Of a DNA stretch of 64,000 nt, positions 45,554 through 54,491 are shown in pieces; position 1 is the stretch's first letter, and the number at the start of each line of letters is the position of its first letter. The notes under the pieces were generated by a model. The model was given only the letters and a program-made list of their open reading frames with translations, was not told the DNA's origin and ran no database searches. This DNA is from Furcasterigmium furcatum (Eukaryota > Ascomycota > Sordariomycetes > Glomerellales > Plectosphaerellaceae). Where the stretch lies: assembly GCA_001599815.1 (NCBI GenBank), contig BCIA01000005.1:5402472-5466471 (forward strand), in the 5' to 3' direction. A program made the translations under genes and the position numbers.

Positions 45554-46510
45554 TTAAACAGTGCCCGGGAATACGGCGCTTTCATTGTCTCGGCACCACT
45601 GCGCATCGTGGGCGAGGATGACCTCCACAGTCCCCGGACTGCGCCCATCGAGTCCCTTGTCCCGAAGGGTCCGAATTCTCCCTAGGGTATCGGTGGCCAG
45701 TGCCTCGTCTGCGTGAATGCAGACGTGAGCTCCGTTCTCCTCCCAGCGCGCAAATGTCGTCTGGCCGTTGAGCAGGCGTGGGTGGTGGCAGGCGTCGCCG
45801 GCTAGATAAACCCATCTCTCCGCGCCGGTACGGACGAGGAGGTTGAGATGGCCGACGAGGTGGCCGGGGCTGTCGACGAGGTAGACGAGGCCGTCACCGA
45901 AGAGGTCGATGGTGTTTTTGAGAGGACCCAACGGCTGCCATTGCCAGTTGCTGCCGTGTTCGCCCAGCGTCCGGCTCGTGGGCGGGAGATCGTTGCGCAC
46001 GGGGTGCTCATAGCTGGGCAAATCACTCTGTATGGGAAGCTCGATTGTGCGGTCGCTCGGCAGAAGGTTCTTCTCAAACTTGGCCGCCGAGTGGTAGTTC
46101 ATGCCAAATTGCAGAAGGTGCCTGACGCCGTGGCCGACAACGAAATCAGCCCGAGTGAAGTCGCTTGGCGTGCCGACGTGGTCGTAATGGACGTGACTGA
46201 GAACAACCATGTTGATGTCCTCGGGGGAGAGACCGCCTGCTCGCAGAGAATCGGAGACATCGGGGGTCGTGACGATGGGCTGCCGCGTCTTCAAGTGCGG
46301 CTGTATGCTGGCTGGGTAATTTTCTAGCACCTTGCGCATGCCCAGGTCGAAGACGATTCGTTTCGAGGCGTGTTGGACGAGGAACGACGAGGACGGGACG
46401 GTGTTGCGGACGGACTTGTCAGTCTGGTCTGCGCAGAAGAAGTGTTCCGGCAGGGTGAGGTAGCCGCTGGGCAGCAGAGACACACGGGGATATCCTTGGG
46501 TTGACGACAT
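45554..46510 (-). CDS. MBL-fold lactonase (AHL/gamma-lactonase type)
   Basis: Intronless, 318 residues, no signal peptide. The metallo-beta-lactamase metal site is complete: SHVHYDHVG (His106, His108, Asp110, His111), a downstream His in DSPGHLVGHL, the bridging Asp in YLAGDACHH and a final His in ILAHDAQW. Length and motif spacing fit the lactonase branch that includes N-acyl-homoserine lactonases and gamma-butyrolactone lactonases, rather than beta-lactamases. It would open a lactone ring to a hydroxy acid. Context with a hydroxyacid dehydrogenase and SSADH points to gamma-butyrolactone or a related lactone as substrate (inference). A gamma-lactam hydrolase role, as in Fusarium benzoxazolinone clusters, is an alternative. 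Divergent from the C2H2 regulator across 350 bp. Confidence 0.8.
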   Translation of the reverse strand: MSSTQGYPRVSLLPSGYLTLPEHFFCADQTDKSVRNTVPSSSFLVQHASKRIVFDLGMRKVLENYPASIQPHLKTRQPIVTTPDVSDSLRAGGLSPEDINMVVLSHVHYDHVGTPSDFTRADFVVGHGVRHLLQFGMNYHSAAKFEKNLLPSDRTIELPIQSDLPSYEHPVRNDLPPTSRTLGEHGSNWQWQPLGPLKNTIDLFGDGLVYLVDSPGHLVGHLNLLVRTGAERWVYLAGDACHHPRLLNGQTTFARWEENGAHVCIHADEALATDTLGRIRTLRDKGLDGRSPGTVEVILAHDAQWCRDNESAVFPGTV

Positions 46511-46860
46511 GGTGAAAGCAGTCTATGGTGTCTATGAGGCAAGGTATCATTGTATCCAAGGGGTGGTGGCCTTCTTATTCGGCACTGGCTAGACCGACAC
46601 CTGAGGGACCATGACTCGGCGCCGGATGATGCTTCCAGGTTCCCCTCACGAGCCCCAACACGCTAACTGTAAGTGCTACGGTCACCCTGGAGCGCTGTGC
46701 TGAATGGCCCGGGGTTGAGGCAGACGCCCCGAATCCCCGCATTCCGCTGAGCCGACCCGGGGATCTCATCGACTCGGAGGTCAACCCCGACTTCAACTTC
46801 TGACCGAGCATCCTTCACCCACCATAGATTTTACCAGTCCCCGCGCCCTGGAAAGCGATA
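46511..46860. promoter_or_regulatory. Divergent lactonase/regulator promoter
   Basis: 350 bp between the lactonase and C2H2 regulator starts. It contains no CTCCAC motif, unlike the other cluster promoters. Several CCCCG/CCCC runs occur. Confidence 0.45.
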
Positions 46861-48978
46861 ATGCCGAGCCCAGAGGCAACGTGCCATCGCTGCTCTCACT
46901 GCAGTCGGGAGTTCAGCCGTGCGGAACATCTGACGAGACACGAACGTACCCGTGAGGCGGCCTCCCTTTCTTTTTCCTTCGCTTCTGCATTTGATCGCTA
47001 ACCTTCCTTTCTCCCGTTAGACACCAAAGAAACACCGTACGGCTGCGACCAGTGCTCTGATGCCTTCTCCCGACGAGACCTCCTAAGGAGACACGAGGTC
47101 AAAGTCCACGGCCGAGCAAAAGTCCTGCGCCGGCAACGGCCCAAGCAGCCCAGGAAGCCGCCGTCACCGAGAGCGTCGCCAAATGCTGCCACGGATGCGA
47201 GTTCAAGCCACCAGGCCTCTCCCCTCGAATCTTCCCAGCCCCCTTGCGACACGGACTTTGATGCCTGGTCCTTTGCCCAGTGGCTCGACTCGGGCCCGGG
47301 CTGGGAATTCGGCGCCGAGCCCTCCCTCTGGGTCACGGAACATTTCCAGACTCAAGCGGCCAGCGGCACAGACACCGCCTCAGCCGATATGTTGATCCTG
47401 CCTGCCATCAACGAGCCTCTCTCCACCCTGTGGTCCGGCCAGACTGTACCAGCTTGCTCCCCCCTTGTCAACGACCTGTCAACGCCCGTATGCAGGCTCT
47501 TCATGACCGAAGACGATCGGAGCATGCTGGTCACCCGCCTATTGAACAGTTCCATCGGGGATACCTGGACGCCACCGCCCCTGGTCAAGATGAACCAGTA
47601 CATCGCACGCTTCATGGCGTGTTTTCATCGACACCAGCCCCTGTTCCACGAGCCGAGCTGGGCCCCCCGCGACTCTCCCGCGGCCGTCGTCCTGATTGTC
47701 TGTGCCAACGGCGCGCAGTACTGCCTTGAAAGCGTAGCAGCCCACCGGCTGTTTCAAGCGGCCGTCGGTCTGGCCACCGAAAGCCCCCACGAGCTGGCGG
47801 GCGTGGCAAGTCTCCAGGTTGGCATGCTCATCGTGGCTTTCGCCGCGTGGAGTGGCCAGACCGCCGACCTGGACGTCGCGCTCCAGTTCCACGGACGATT
47901 GGCGCTCGACCTACGCTTGGTCTGGGCTTCGACTCGGCCCCTCGACGATTCGGCTAGCTGGGCGGAATGGAGGGACCGCGAGGTCCTGAAGAGAACGACC
48001 TGCTGCTGCTTTACGGTGCTCAACCTGATGACCATCGCCTTCGACGTGACCTCCCATTTTCGACTGGAGGATGTCCATGGGCTCCCGGCCCACGAGGAGC
48101 AGTGGCGGGCCGCGGACGAAGATGCCTGGAACCAGTCGAGACAAAGCAGCTGTGAGCAATGGACCACGGTGAGCTCCGTCATCCAGAGACTCGGTGATGA
48201 AAGCCTGCCTCCTCCGTCGGGAATAGGCCCCTTCGGCTGCCATGTCGTCATCTCCTCGCTCTGCCAGGCCATCATGCTCCTTCACAAGATCCACTACGAC
48301 CGCGGCGAGGAGTACAATCACGGGCGACAGCGGCTTGCGCGATGCCTGCGCAGGTGGCAGATCATGTGGGAAAGCGAGCCGGGCTCGGGCTCGGGCGTCA
48401 CCCCGGACAACCCGTCGGGCCCCATGCCCTTCAACTCGACCGCCATGCTCCGCGTCGCGCACATCCGGCTGGCGGAGGACTACGCCCCGGTCCGCAGCTG
48501 CTTCGCCGTGCGAGACTACCCGGTGGGCGCGATCGCGGCCTCGATGACGGCGGCCCTGCGGCCCCTGACACGGGACCCGTACACCTGCCGTGCGGCGCTC
48601 CAGGCGTGTCTTGCGCTGCTCGTGCCGGTGCGCATGGGGTTCGCCGTCATCGCGCGCGCATCGTTCTGGGCGTGGAGCATACAGCACGCGCTCAGCTATT
48701 TCGATTGCGCCGTCTTGCTGGGCCGATGGCTGCTCGCAGTTGGGACGACCGATGTTGCCGAGCTGACGCCCGACGAGAAGAGGGTGCTCGACTTGGTGGG
48801 CCAGATCCTGGAGGCGTCGCCGTCGAGGCCGGATCAGCGGCAGGGCCAGGAGACGCTCGCCGGGGCCGTTCTGCACTTGTTCGTCAGGCTGCTGGACACG
48901 GGGGATGTCACGGTCTGGGGCCTGTCGCCCAAGATGGCGAGGGTATTGGAGGCCTGGTCCATGCAGCTGGGCTTGTAG
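46861..48978 (+). CDS. C2H2 zinc-finger transcription factor with fungal_trans domain
   Basis: Two exons, 46861-46951 and 47021-48978, giving 682 residues. Splicing joins two C2H2 fingers near the N-terminus: CSHCSREFSRAEHLTRH in exon 1, completed across the intron by a His-Thr linker, and CDQCSDAFSRRDLLRRH in exon 2. A basic stretch (VLRRQRPKQPRKPP) follows and could be a nuclear localisation signal. From about residue 200 the protein is the helical fungal-specific transcription factor domain (for example YIARFMACFHRHQPLFHEPS). It lies inside the catabolic cluster and is the best candidate regulator binding the CTCCAC motifs in the cluster promoters; its own promoter lacks the motif. Confidence 0.85.
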
Positions 48979-49226
48979 TGAAGAAGCAAAGTTCTACAAG
49001 AGTACATAACTGCCACAGTGCTATATGATTCCGGTCTTCAACAATGCACCTCATTGCGACTTTGGTGGGGTCCTTCACGTGTAACCAAACATGTCTGGCA
49101 GAGGGGATCAAGTCTATTGGGTTCTATTTACATGCCGTTGAGTCCTCCAGAGCTGGGACTCTGTCGTATCCTCCTTTTTTTGGAGAGCCCTGCCCATGCC
49201 ATTCGCAGCCACCAGCGCCCAGCATC

Positions 49227-49649
49227 CTAGGGCTTGATGGCAGCGCCCTCGTTTGCCATGTCAATCAGGACCTTCTCGGCGGCCTTGAAGGCCTCCATGC
49301 CGGCGGGGACGCCCATGTAGATGCACACCTGCACCAGGACCTCCCTGATCTCGGTGGCCGAGACACCGTTGTTGACGGCGCCGCGGGTGTGGACGGCCAG
49401 CTCGTGCACCTTGCCGGTGGCGGCGAGCATGGAGAGGTTGATGAGCGAGCGCTGCTTGCGGTCGAGGCCGGGGCGGTCCCAGACGGCGCCCCAGCAGAAG
49501 GCGGTAGTGAACTCCTGCATGGCCTTGGCGAACTCGGTCGAGCCGTTGGCCAGGGCGCGGTCGACGTAGGCGTCGCCGAGGACGGAGCGGCGGATGGGCA
49601 TGCCGACATTGTAGAGGTCCTTCTGGTTTTCGACGCGGTTGGGAGCCAT
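49227..49649 (-). CDS. Carboxymuconolactone decarboxylase family protein
   Basis: Intronless, 140 residues, the usual size of the CMD/AhpD-like fold. Family signs: GAVWDRPGLDRKQRSLINL, the HELAVHTRGAVNNGVS helix-turn with conserved His and Gly, and IREVLVQVCIYMGVPAGMEA. In the beta-ketoadipate pathway such proteins decarboxylate gamma-carboxymuconolactone; other members act on related lactones or as peroxidase-like proteins. There is no CxxC pair, which argues against an AhpD peroxidase role. Start is the ATG in GCCATGG context at 49649. It shares a 695-bp divergent promoter, with six CTCCAC motifs, with the hydroxyacid dehydrogenase, so the two are probably co-induced. Confidence 0.85.
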   Translation of the reverse strand: MAPNRVENQKDLYNVGMPIRRSVLGDAYVDRALANGSTEFAKAMQEFTTAFCWGAVWDRPGLDRKQRSLINLSMLAATGKVHELAVHTRGAVNNGVSATEIREVLVQVCIYMGVPAGMEAFKAAEKVLIDMANEGAAIKP

Positions 49650-49896
49650 GGTGGAGGAGTGTGGGTTGTTTGGTGGGATAAAAGGGTGTAAGGGTGATTG
49701 ATGCGGTAGAGGAAGTTTGGTGTCAGAGATGCGATGATGGGGTTGATGAGAACATTCGCTTCCGGGCGTATCGTGGCAGCTCATAAATAGGACGACTGGG
49801 CTGTTGATCTGAGGCATTTCGGCCTCGAGACGGAGCCTGGGCCGGGCCTTCTCCGATGCCCAAGTCCGGTCGACGCGGTGCAGTCACTGCGGGTGC

Positions 49897-50069
49897 CTCC
49901 ACTGCGGTACGCCTCCACTGCCGTGGAGGGCTTAGGTGGCATGCTCGCCATGGGCCAACCGTGTTGTCCAACCTGTTCAGGATTCTGGCATGGCTGTCTT
50001 CCTCTCCAACCTGTGCATGGATCTCTCCACACACTCCACGTTCCTCGGTCCGCACCACCCGGTCTCCAC
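49897..50069. promoter_or_regulatory. CTCCAC motif array in CMD/dehydrogenase promoter
   Basis: Six copies of CTCCAC or its complement at 49897, 49913, 49923 (complement), 50025, 50034 and 50064. The pair at 49912-49929 is a perfect 7-bp inverted repeat, CCTCCAC-TGCC-GTGGAGG. The array is central between the divergent starts at 49649 and 50345. Confidence 0.65.
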
Positions 50070-50344
50070 GTGGGGACAAGCACTGAGGCCGGTGAGTGCG
50101 CGCCTTGGATGATCGTGTAAGTTTGAAGAGGAAATACCGGGAAGCGGATCATGGGTAGACTCATGTTGGAGACTATAGGTAGAATCACGAATGCTTGTCC
50201 CAAACACCGAGATCGAAGTTCCTGATAAAGAACCAGCAACTGCCTGCTGGCAATCAAACCACTCTTCAACGCCCAATTTGAACGGATTCGAGTTCCATCC
50301 TAACCAATTACATCTTTTGAGTTCAGTCACGCTATCGAGCAACC

Positions 50345-51427
50345 ATGGGCAGCACCTCGCCCATTTCGTATGGCTTCATCGGTATGATTCGATCTTGCCT
50401 TTCCTGTCCCATTGAAAGACGTTTCTACTGACTTAGCGGCTCCCTCAGGCCTGGGACAGATGGGCCACGGCATGGCCAAGAACCTGCGCCAGAAGCTGCC
50501 GGCCGAGTCGCCCCTGATCATCTACGACATCAACTCGAAGGCGGTCGAGGCATTCCTCCAGGAGCACGCCGGCACCAAGGTGCAGGCGGCTTCGTCGCCT
50601 CTTCAGGTTGCTCAGCTCAGCGTACGCTCGCCCGAAACGTACTTTTCTCGGCATTCGATCTTACGTACTGACCTTCAGTTGCTCAGGATGTCATCTTGTC
50701 CTCCGTCCCTCAAGCCGCCCATGTCAAGACTGTCTTCTTCGCCCCAGAGACTGGCATTCTCTCGCAGCCAGCCGACGGAAAGAAGCGCCTCTTCCTCGAG
50801 CTCAGCACGATCGAGGCCACGGCCTCCATGGAAGTCGCCGAGGCCGTCATTAGGGGCGGCTACGGCGACTTTGTCGACGCCCCCTGCTCCGGCGGTGCCA
50901 TGGGGGCCGAGAAGGGCGCTCTCTCCTTCATGATCGGCTCGCCTGATGCCATCTATCCCCGCGTTCTCGAGATTTGCAAGCTCATGGGCTCCGAGAGCAG
51001 CATCTTCCACTGCGGCGGTCTCGGCTCAGGCCTCAAGACCAAGATCCTCAACAACTACCTGTCCTCCCTGACGACTCTGGCCACGGCCGAAACAATTAAC
51101 ATCGGCGCGCAGAGCGGCCTGGATATCCACAAGTTGAACGAGGTCATCAATGCCAGCTCTGGCATGAGCTTCAACACCAAGGTCAACAATCCCGTCCCGG
51201 GGCTGACCCCCAAGAACGCCGCGAGCAACGGATACGTTGGTGGGTTCTCTCTCGAGCTCTGCCTCGGAGTGTTGGAGCTCGGATACAAGGAGGCCCAGGC
51301 CGTCGGGGCCAAGGTCGTTCTTGGAAGCCATATGGTGGATGCCTACAACCAGGCCGCGAAGGAAGAGAGGTATCAGGGCAAGGACTCGAAGATTATCTAC
51401 AAGTGGCTTCGCAATGAGGATGTCTAG
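50345..51427 (+). CDS. Beta-hydroxyacid dehydrogenase (HIBADH/GHB type)
   Basis: Three exons, 50345-50381, 50449-50621, 50687-51427, giving 316 residues. An NAD(P)-dependent oxidoreductase of the 3-hydroxyisobutyrate dehydrogenase family. Rossmann motif YGFIGLGQMGHGMAKNL at the N-terminus is split by intron 1; DAPCSGGAMGAEKGALSFM is the substrate-binding loop, and GLGSGLKTKILNNYL carries the catalytic Lys. Intron 2 skips a first AG and uses the second (GCTCAG) to keep the SDVILSSVP strand. The family also includes gamma-hydroxybutyrate and glyoxylate/succinate-semialdehyde reductases. In this cluster it probably oxidises the hydroxy acid released by the lactonase to the semialdehyde used by SSADH (inference). 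Confidence 0.85.
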
Positions 51428-52279
51428 GGACTGTACAGCGATCCGAGACCGATTCTGATAGAGAATAGAGGCCTTCAATTTCAAGACTCCATGACATAGA
51501 ATTGATCCATTGCGCGTTTCTGGCCTCCAACATAGGCCTTAATCCGTATGGCTTATCGGGAGCTGAAGAGAACAATCCTCCTTCCATCGACTGTGTCCGA
51601 CTTACACTGTTCAGTGTTGACAACTTCATCTCACCCACAATGACAAGGGAAACAACGCTAGATTCAGTCCGTCTTGTCGAGACTGGGGCCTTGAGCGATG
51701 GCTCGGTGTTGCACGCCCAGAACACCCGATCCCTTCTCCACAAGCCACGATCCGCTCTCCACAACCGAGCTAACACGCTCTCCACGGCCCAAGTCTCTCT
51801 CCACAGACTCTTTCGGCTCAAGCACCGTCTCTCCACAGCCTTCAATCTCCACGACGCCACCTGAAATCTCGATGGCCCCATGGTTCTCGGCGCTTCCGCC
51901 ATTTTCATCGGGCCTTCCCCGCACGGCCATCTCCAAGCGAGACTTCTTCCATGCGGGGAGGCCAGTTGCTCTGGGGTGTACCCCAGACCATTCCCCGAAC
52001 CCCGGTATTGTGACCTCTCGGCCATGCACTATCTTGTGTTGTTGGAGAGAACCCGAATCATCGGTCGAGGCATCCTTCCTGGGGTTTCCGCGCCTGACCA
52101 ATCTCATTGAAGCCTCTGATATATACTGCTCGGCGCATATGCCACAAGCCCTGCGCTGCCCGTGGTCGTATAAGACGAGAGGTCTTACTCTGGTTCTCGT
52201 AGACTATTGCCGTCGACTTTGACTGAGTATCTCTCTTCACAAACAAACACTTCCCAATCCACTTCATTCAACATCAAGC
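51428..52279. other. Intergenic, MFS transporter promoter
   Basis: 852 bp between the dehydrogenase stop and the transporter start. Open frames crossing it lack coding bias. It contains the CTCCAC array at 51736-51852 and AT-rich TATA-like sequences near 52118. Confidence 0.55.
51736..51852 (+). promoter_or_regulatory. Six-copy TCTCCAC array in MFS promoter
   Basis: CTCCAC occurs six times in 117 bp, all on the same strand, at 51736, 51757, 51780, 51799, 51831 and 51847. Every copy is preceded by T, and most fit CTCTCCAC followed by A or G. The spacings (16-32 bp) are irregular, so this is a binding-site cluster rather than a simple tandem repeat. It lies 428-544 bp before the transporter ATG. 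Confidence 0.7.
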
Positions 52280-54132
52280 ATGGCCAACAACGGTAAGACG
52301 CCGGAGCCACTGTTCCAGGACGCTCCAACGGCCGGCATCTCCATCAACCACGACGAGGACACTCTGCAGCGGGAGAGCAAGTACGAACAGGACCCCGAGC
52401 AAAAGAAGCATGAAGAAGCTCTTCCGAGCGCCCTGGCGCCCATCGAGGCCCTCGGCATCGAGAACTGGAGGGATCTCGAGAAGAAAATCGTTCGACGACT
52501 GGATCTGACCCTGATGCCGTGTCTATGGGTTCGTAGCTCCTCTAGAGTGGTCAAGGCGAGAAAGCATGTTTACTGACTGCCGCTTGCTGCCCAGGTTCTG
52601 TACCTCTTCAACTATCTCGACCGAGCCTCCATCGCGTAAGCATTCCCCATTAGAGCAGCATACGAAAGGGGAGGATTCAGGAATGGACTGACATCGATAC
52701 AGTCAGGCACGCATCAGTACTTTGGACCAGGACCTCAACTTGAAGGGTTACCAGTTCAGCACTGCCGTCTCGATTCTCGTCATAGGGTATGCCACTCCGA
52801 ATCCCCCGCCGCTTTGAAATCATGATTCTGACGAACGGGTTCGCAGGTACGTCCTGGGACAAATCCCCTCGAACATGATCATAGGCCTCGTCCGGCCCAG
52901 TCTCTACCTTCCGGGCTGCGCCATCCTGTGGTCCGGCGTCTCAGCAGCGACCGCCGGTGTGAGCAGCTACTCTGGCCTTCTGGCCGTTAGGTTTTTCCTC
53001 GGTGTTGTCGAGGCACCTTTGTTCCCGGGTGTGAGTATCGAGTCTCGGATCTGCGAGGGAGTTTGACTAATCGGGCACGCCAGGCCATCTATGTCATGTC
53101 CTGCTGGTATACCCGCCGAGAAATCGCGCTTCGAGTAGCCCTGCTGTATACCGGCCTCACCCTGGCCCAAGCCACCTCCGGACTCATCGCCGCTGCCATC
53201 TTCTCGACACTCGAAGGACAGCATGGCTTGGCAGGCTGGCAGTGGCTGTTCATCGTGCTGGCCGTCTGTGGCGCCGTTCTGGCTGGCGTTTGCGCCTTCG
53301 TCCTGCCAGACTATCCCGCCTCAAAGTCGGGAAGCGCATACAAGTGGTCAATGACGGAAGACATGCTGAGGCTCGCAGAGGCTCGCATCATAGCTGACCG
53401 CGTGTCCGTGGCCGAAGCAAAGAGCGGCGCCTGGCATGGGCTAAAGCTCTGTCTCACGGACTATAAGACGTGGCTCCTCGTCTTCGCAAACATCACCATA
53501 TCAGCGGCGTACGGGTTCTCAAACTTCTTCCCGGCCATCGTCAGGGGCTTCGGGTACGGCAGGACGACGACGCTGCTCCTCACCGCCCCTCCTTACGTCT
53601 TCGCCGCCATCGGCGGACTCGTCAATGCGTGGAGCTCTGACAGGGCCAACGAGCGAGGCTACCACTTTTCTGCGCCCATTGCCGTTGGTATCGGGGGGTA
53701 CATCATCTGCCTGGCCACTGTCAGCGTTCCTGCTCGCTACGCCGCTTCGTTTATGTACGTCGGCGGCATGTTCATTGCTTACCCCCTGTTGAACACCTGG
53801 ATCACGACGACGCTGGGACGCACACCCGAGAAGAAGGCCATTTCGGTGGCGGTGATCAACGTTCTGGGGCAGATTGGCAACTTCATCGCCCCCTATGTGA
53901 GTATCGCCTCCCGACGGATCGGATGTAAAGAGAAAGTGAGCTGACTGTGTTCCAGTTCTTCATCGATACGGACGAGCCGAGGTACCTGCTAGCTTTCCTG
54001 CTCATGATGGTCATGGCAGGCCTCGCTATTGCCAGTGCCATGGCGCTGAAATTCTGCCTGTACCGCTCGAACAAGAAGCTGTTGCGCCGCGCCCACGAGA
54101 CCAATACGGCCTTTAACCCTTATGTACTCTGA
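52280..54132 (+). CDS. MFS anion:cation symporter (Dal5/allantoate permease type)
   Basis: Six exons, 52280-52528, 52595-52635, 52703-52786, 52847-53030, 53084-53896, 53956-54132, giving 515 residues, normal for the ACS family. Family features: a charged cytosolic N-terminus ending in EKKIVRRLDLTLMPCLW, then LYLFNYLDRASIAQAR in helix 1, GYVLGQIPSNM in helix 2, and VVEAPLFPGAIYVMSCWYTRRE at helix 4. Twelve helices can be traced. Such carriers import carboxylates, vitamins, allantoate and similar anions, fitting uptake of the cluster's lactone-derived or carboxylate substrate. It carries the strongest CTCCAC array in its promoter. The short, intron-dense 5' part is typical for this family. Confidence 0.88.
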
Positions 54133-54491
54133 ATCAGCTGAGATGAGTCCCAGGGCCCTAGTTGGACATTGAGACGGGGCAGTCGGGTACGGCATGTCCG
54201 GCTAGATAATGACTTAGGGCCGGCTATGGCTTGCTGGGTGGATCTTGTCGCTGGGGGGCTACACACGTCAGGTCAGGAGTCCATGGTTTTGGAAAGGACT
54301 CAAGACTCGGGGTGCGAGTGCGGTCTCCAAGAAACCCGCCCTGAGCTGCGATACCAAGATAGACATCAACGTCACATGGCTTCAGGCCGTTGGCTCTACC
54401 AAGAACAAAATCAATTAATCCAGAATAAACTAGAGCACCGGCTCCTGCCGGAGCTTTGTCAAAGAAGAAATAATCAAAAACACCCCGGTGT
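54133..54491. other. Convergent intergenic spacer
   Basis: 359 bp between the transporter stop and the stop of the histidine-rich gene. No gene seen; AT-rich tract at about 54405-54480 probably holds 3' ends. Confidence 0.5.

Noticed and set aside
51502..52222. Possible small genes between the dehydrogenase and the transporter
   Set aside because: Frames overlap the CTCCAC array, show no fungal codon bias and no splice structure; the region is better explained as a promoter.
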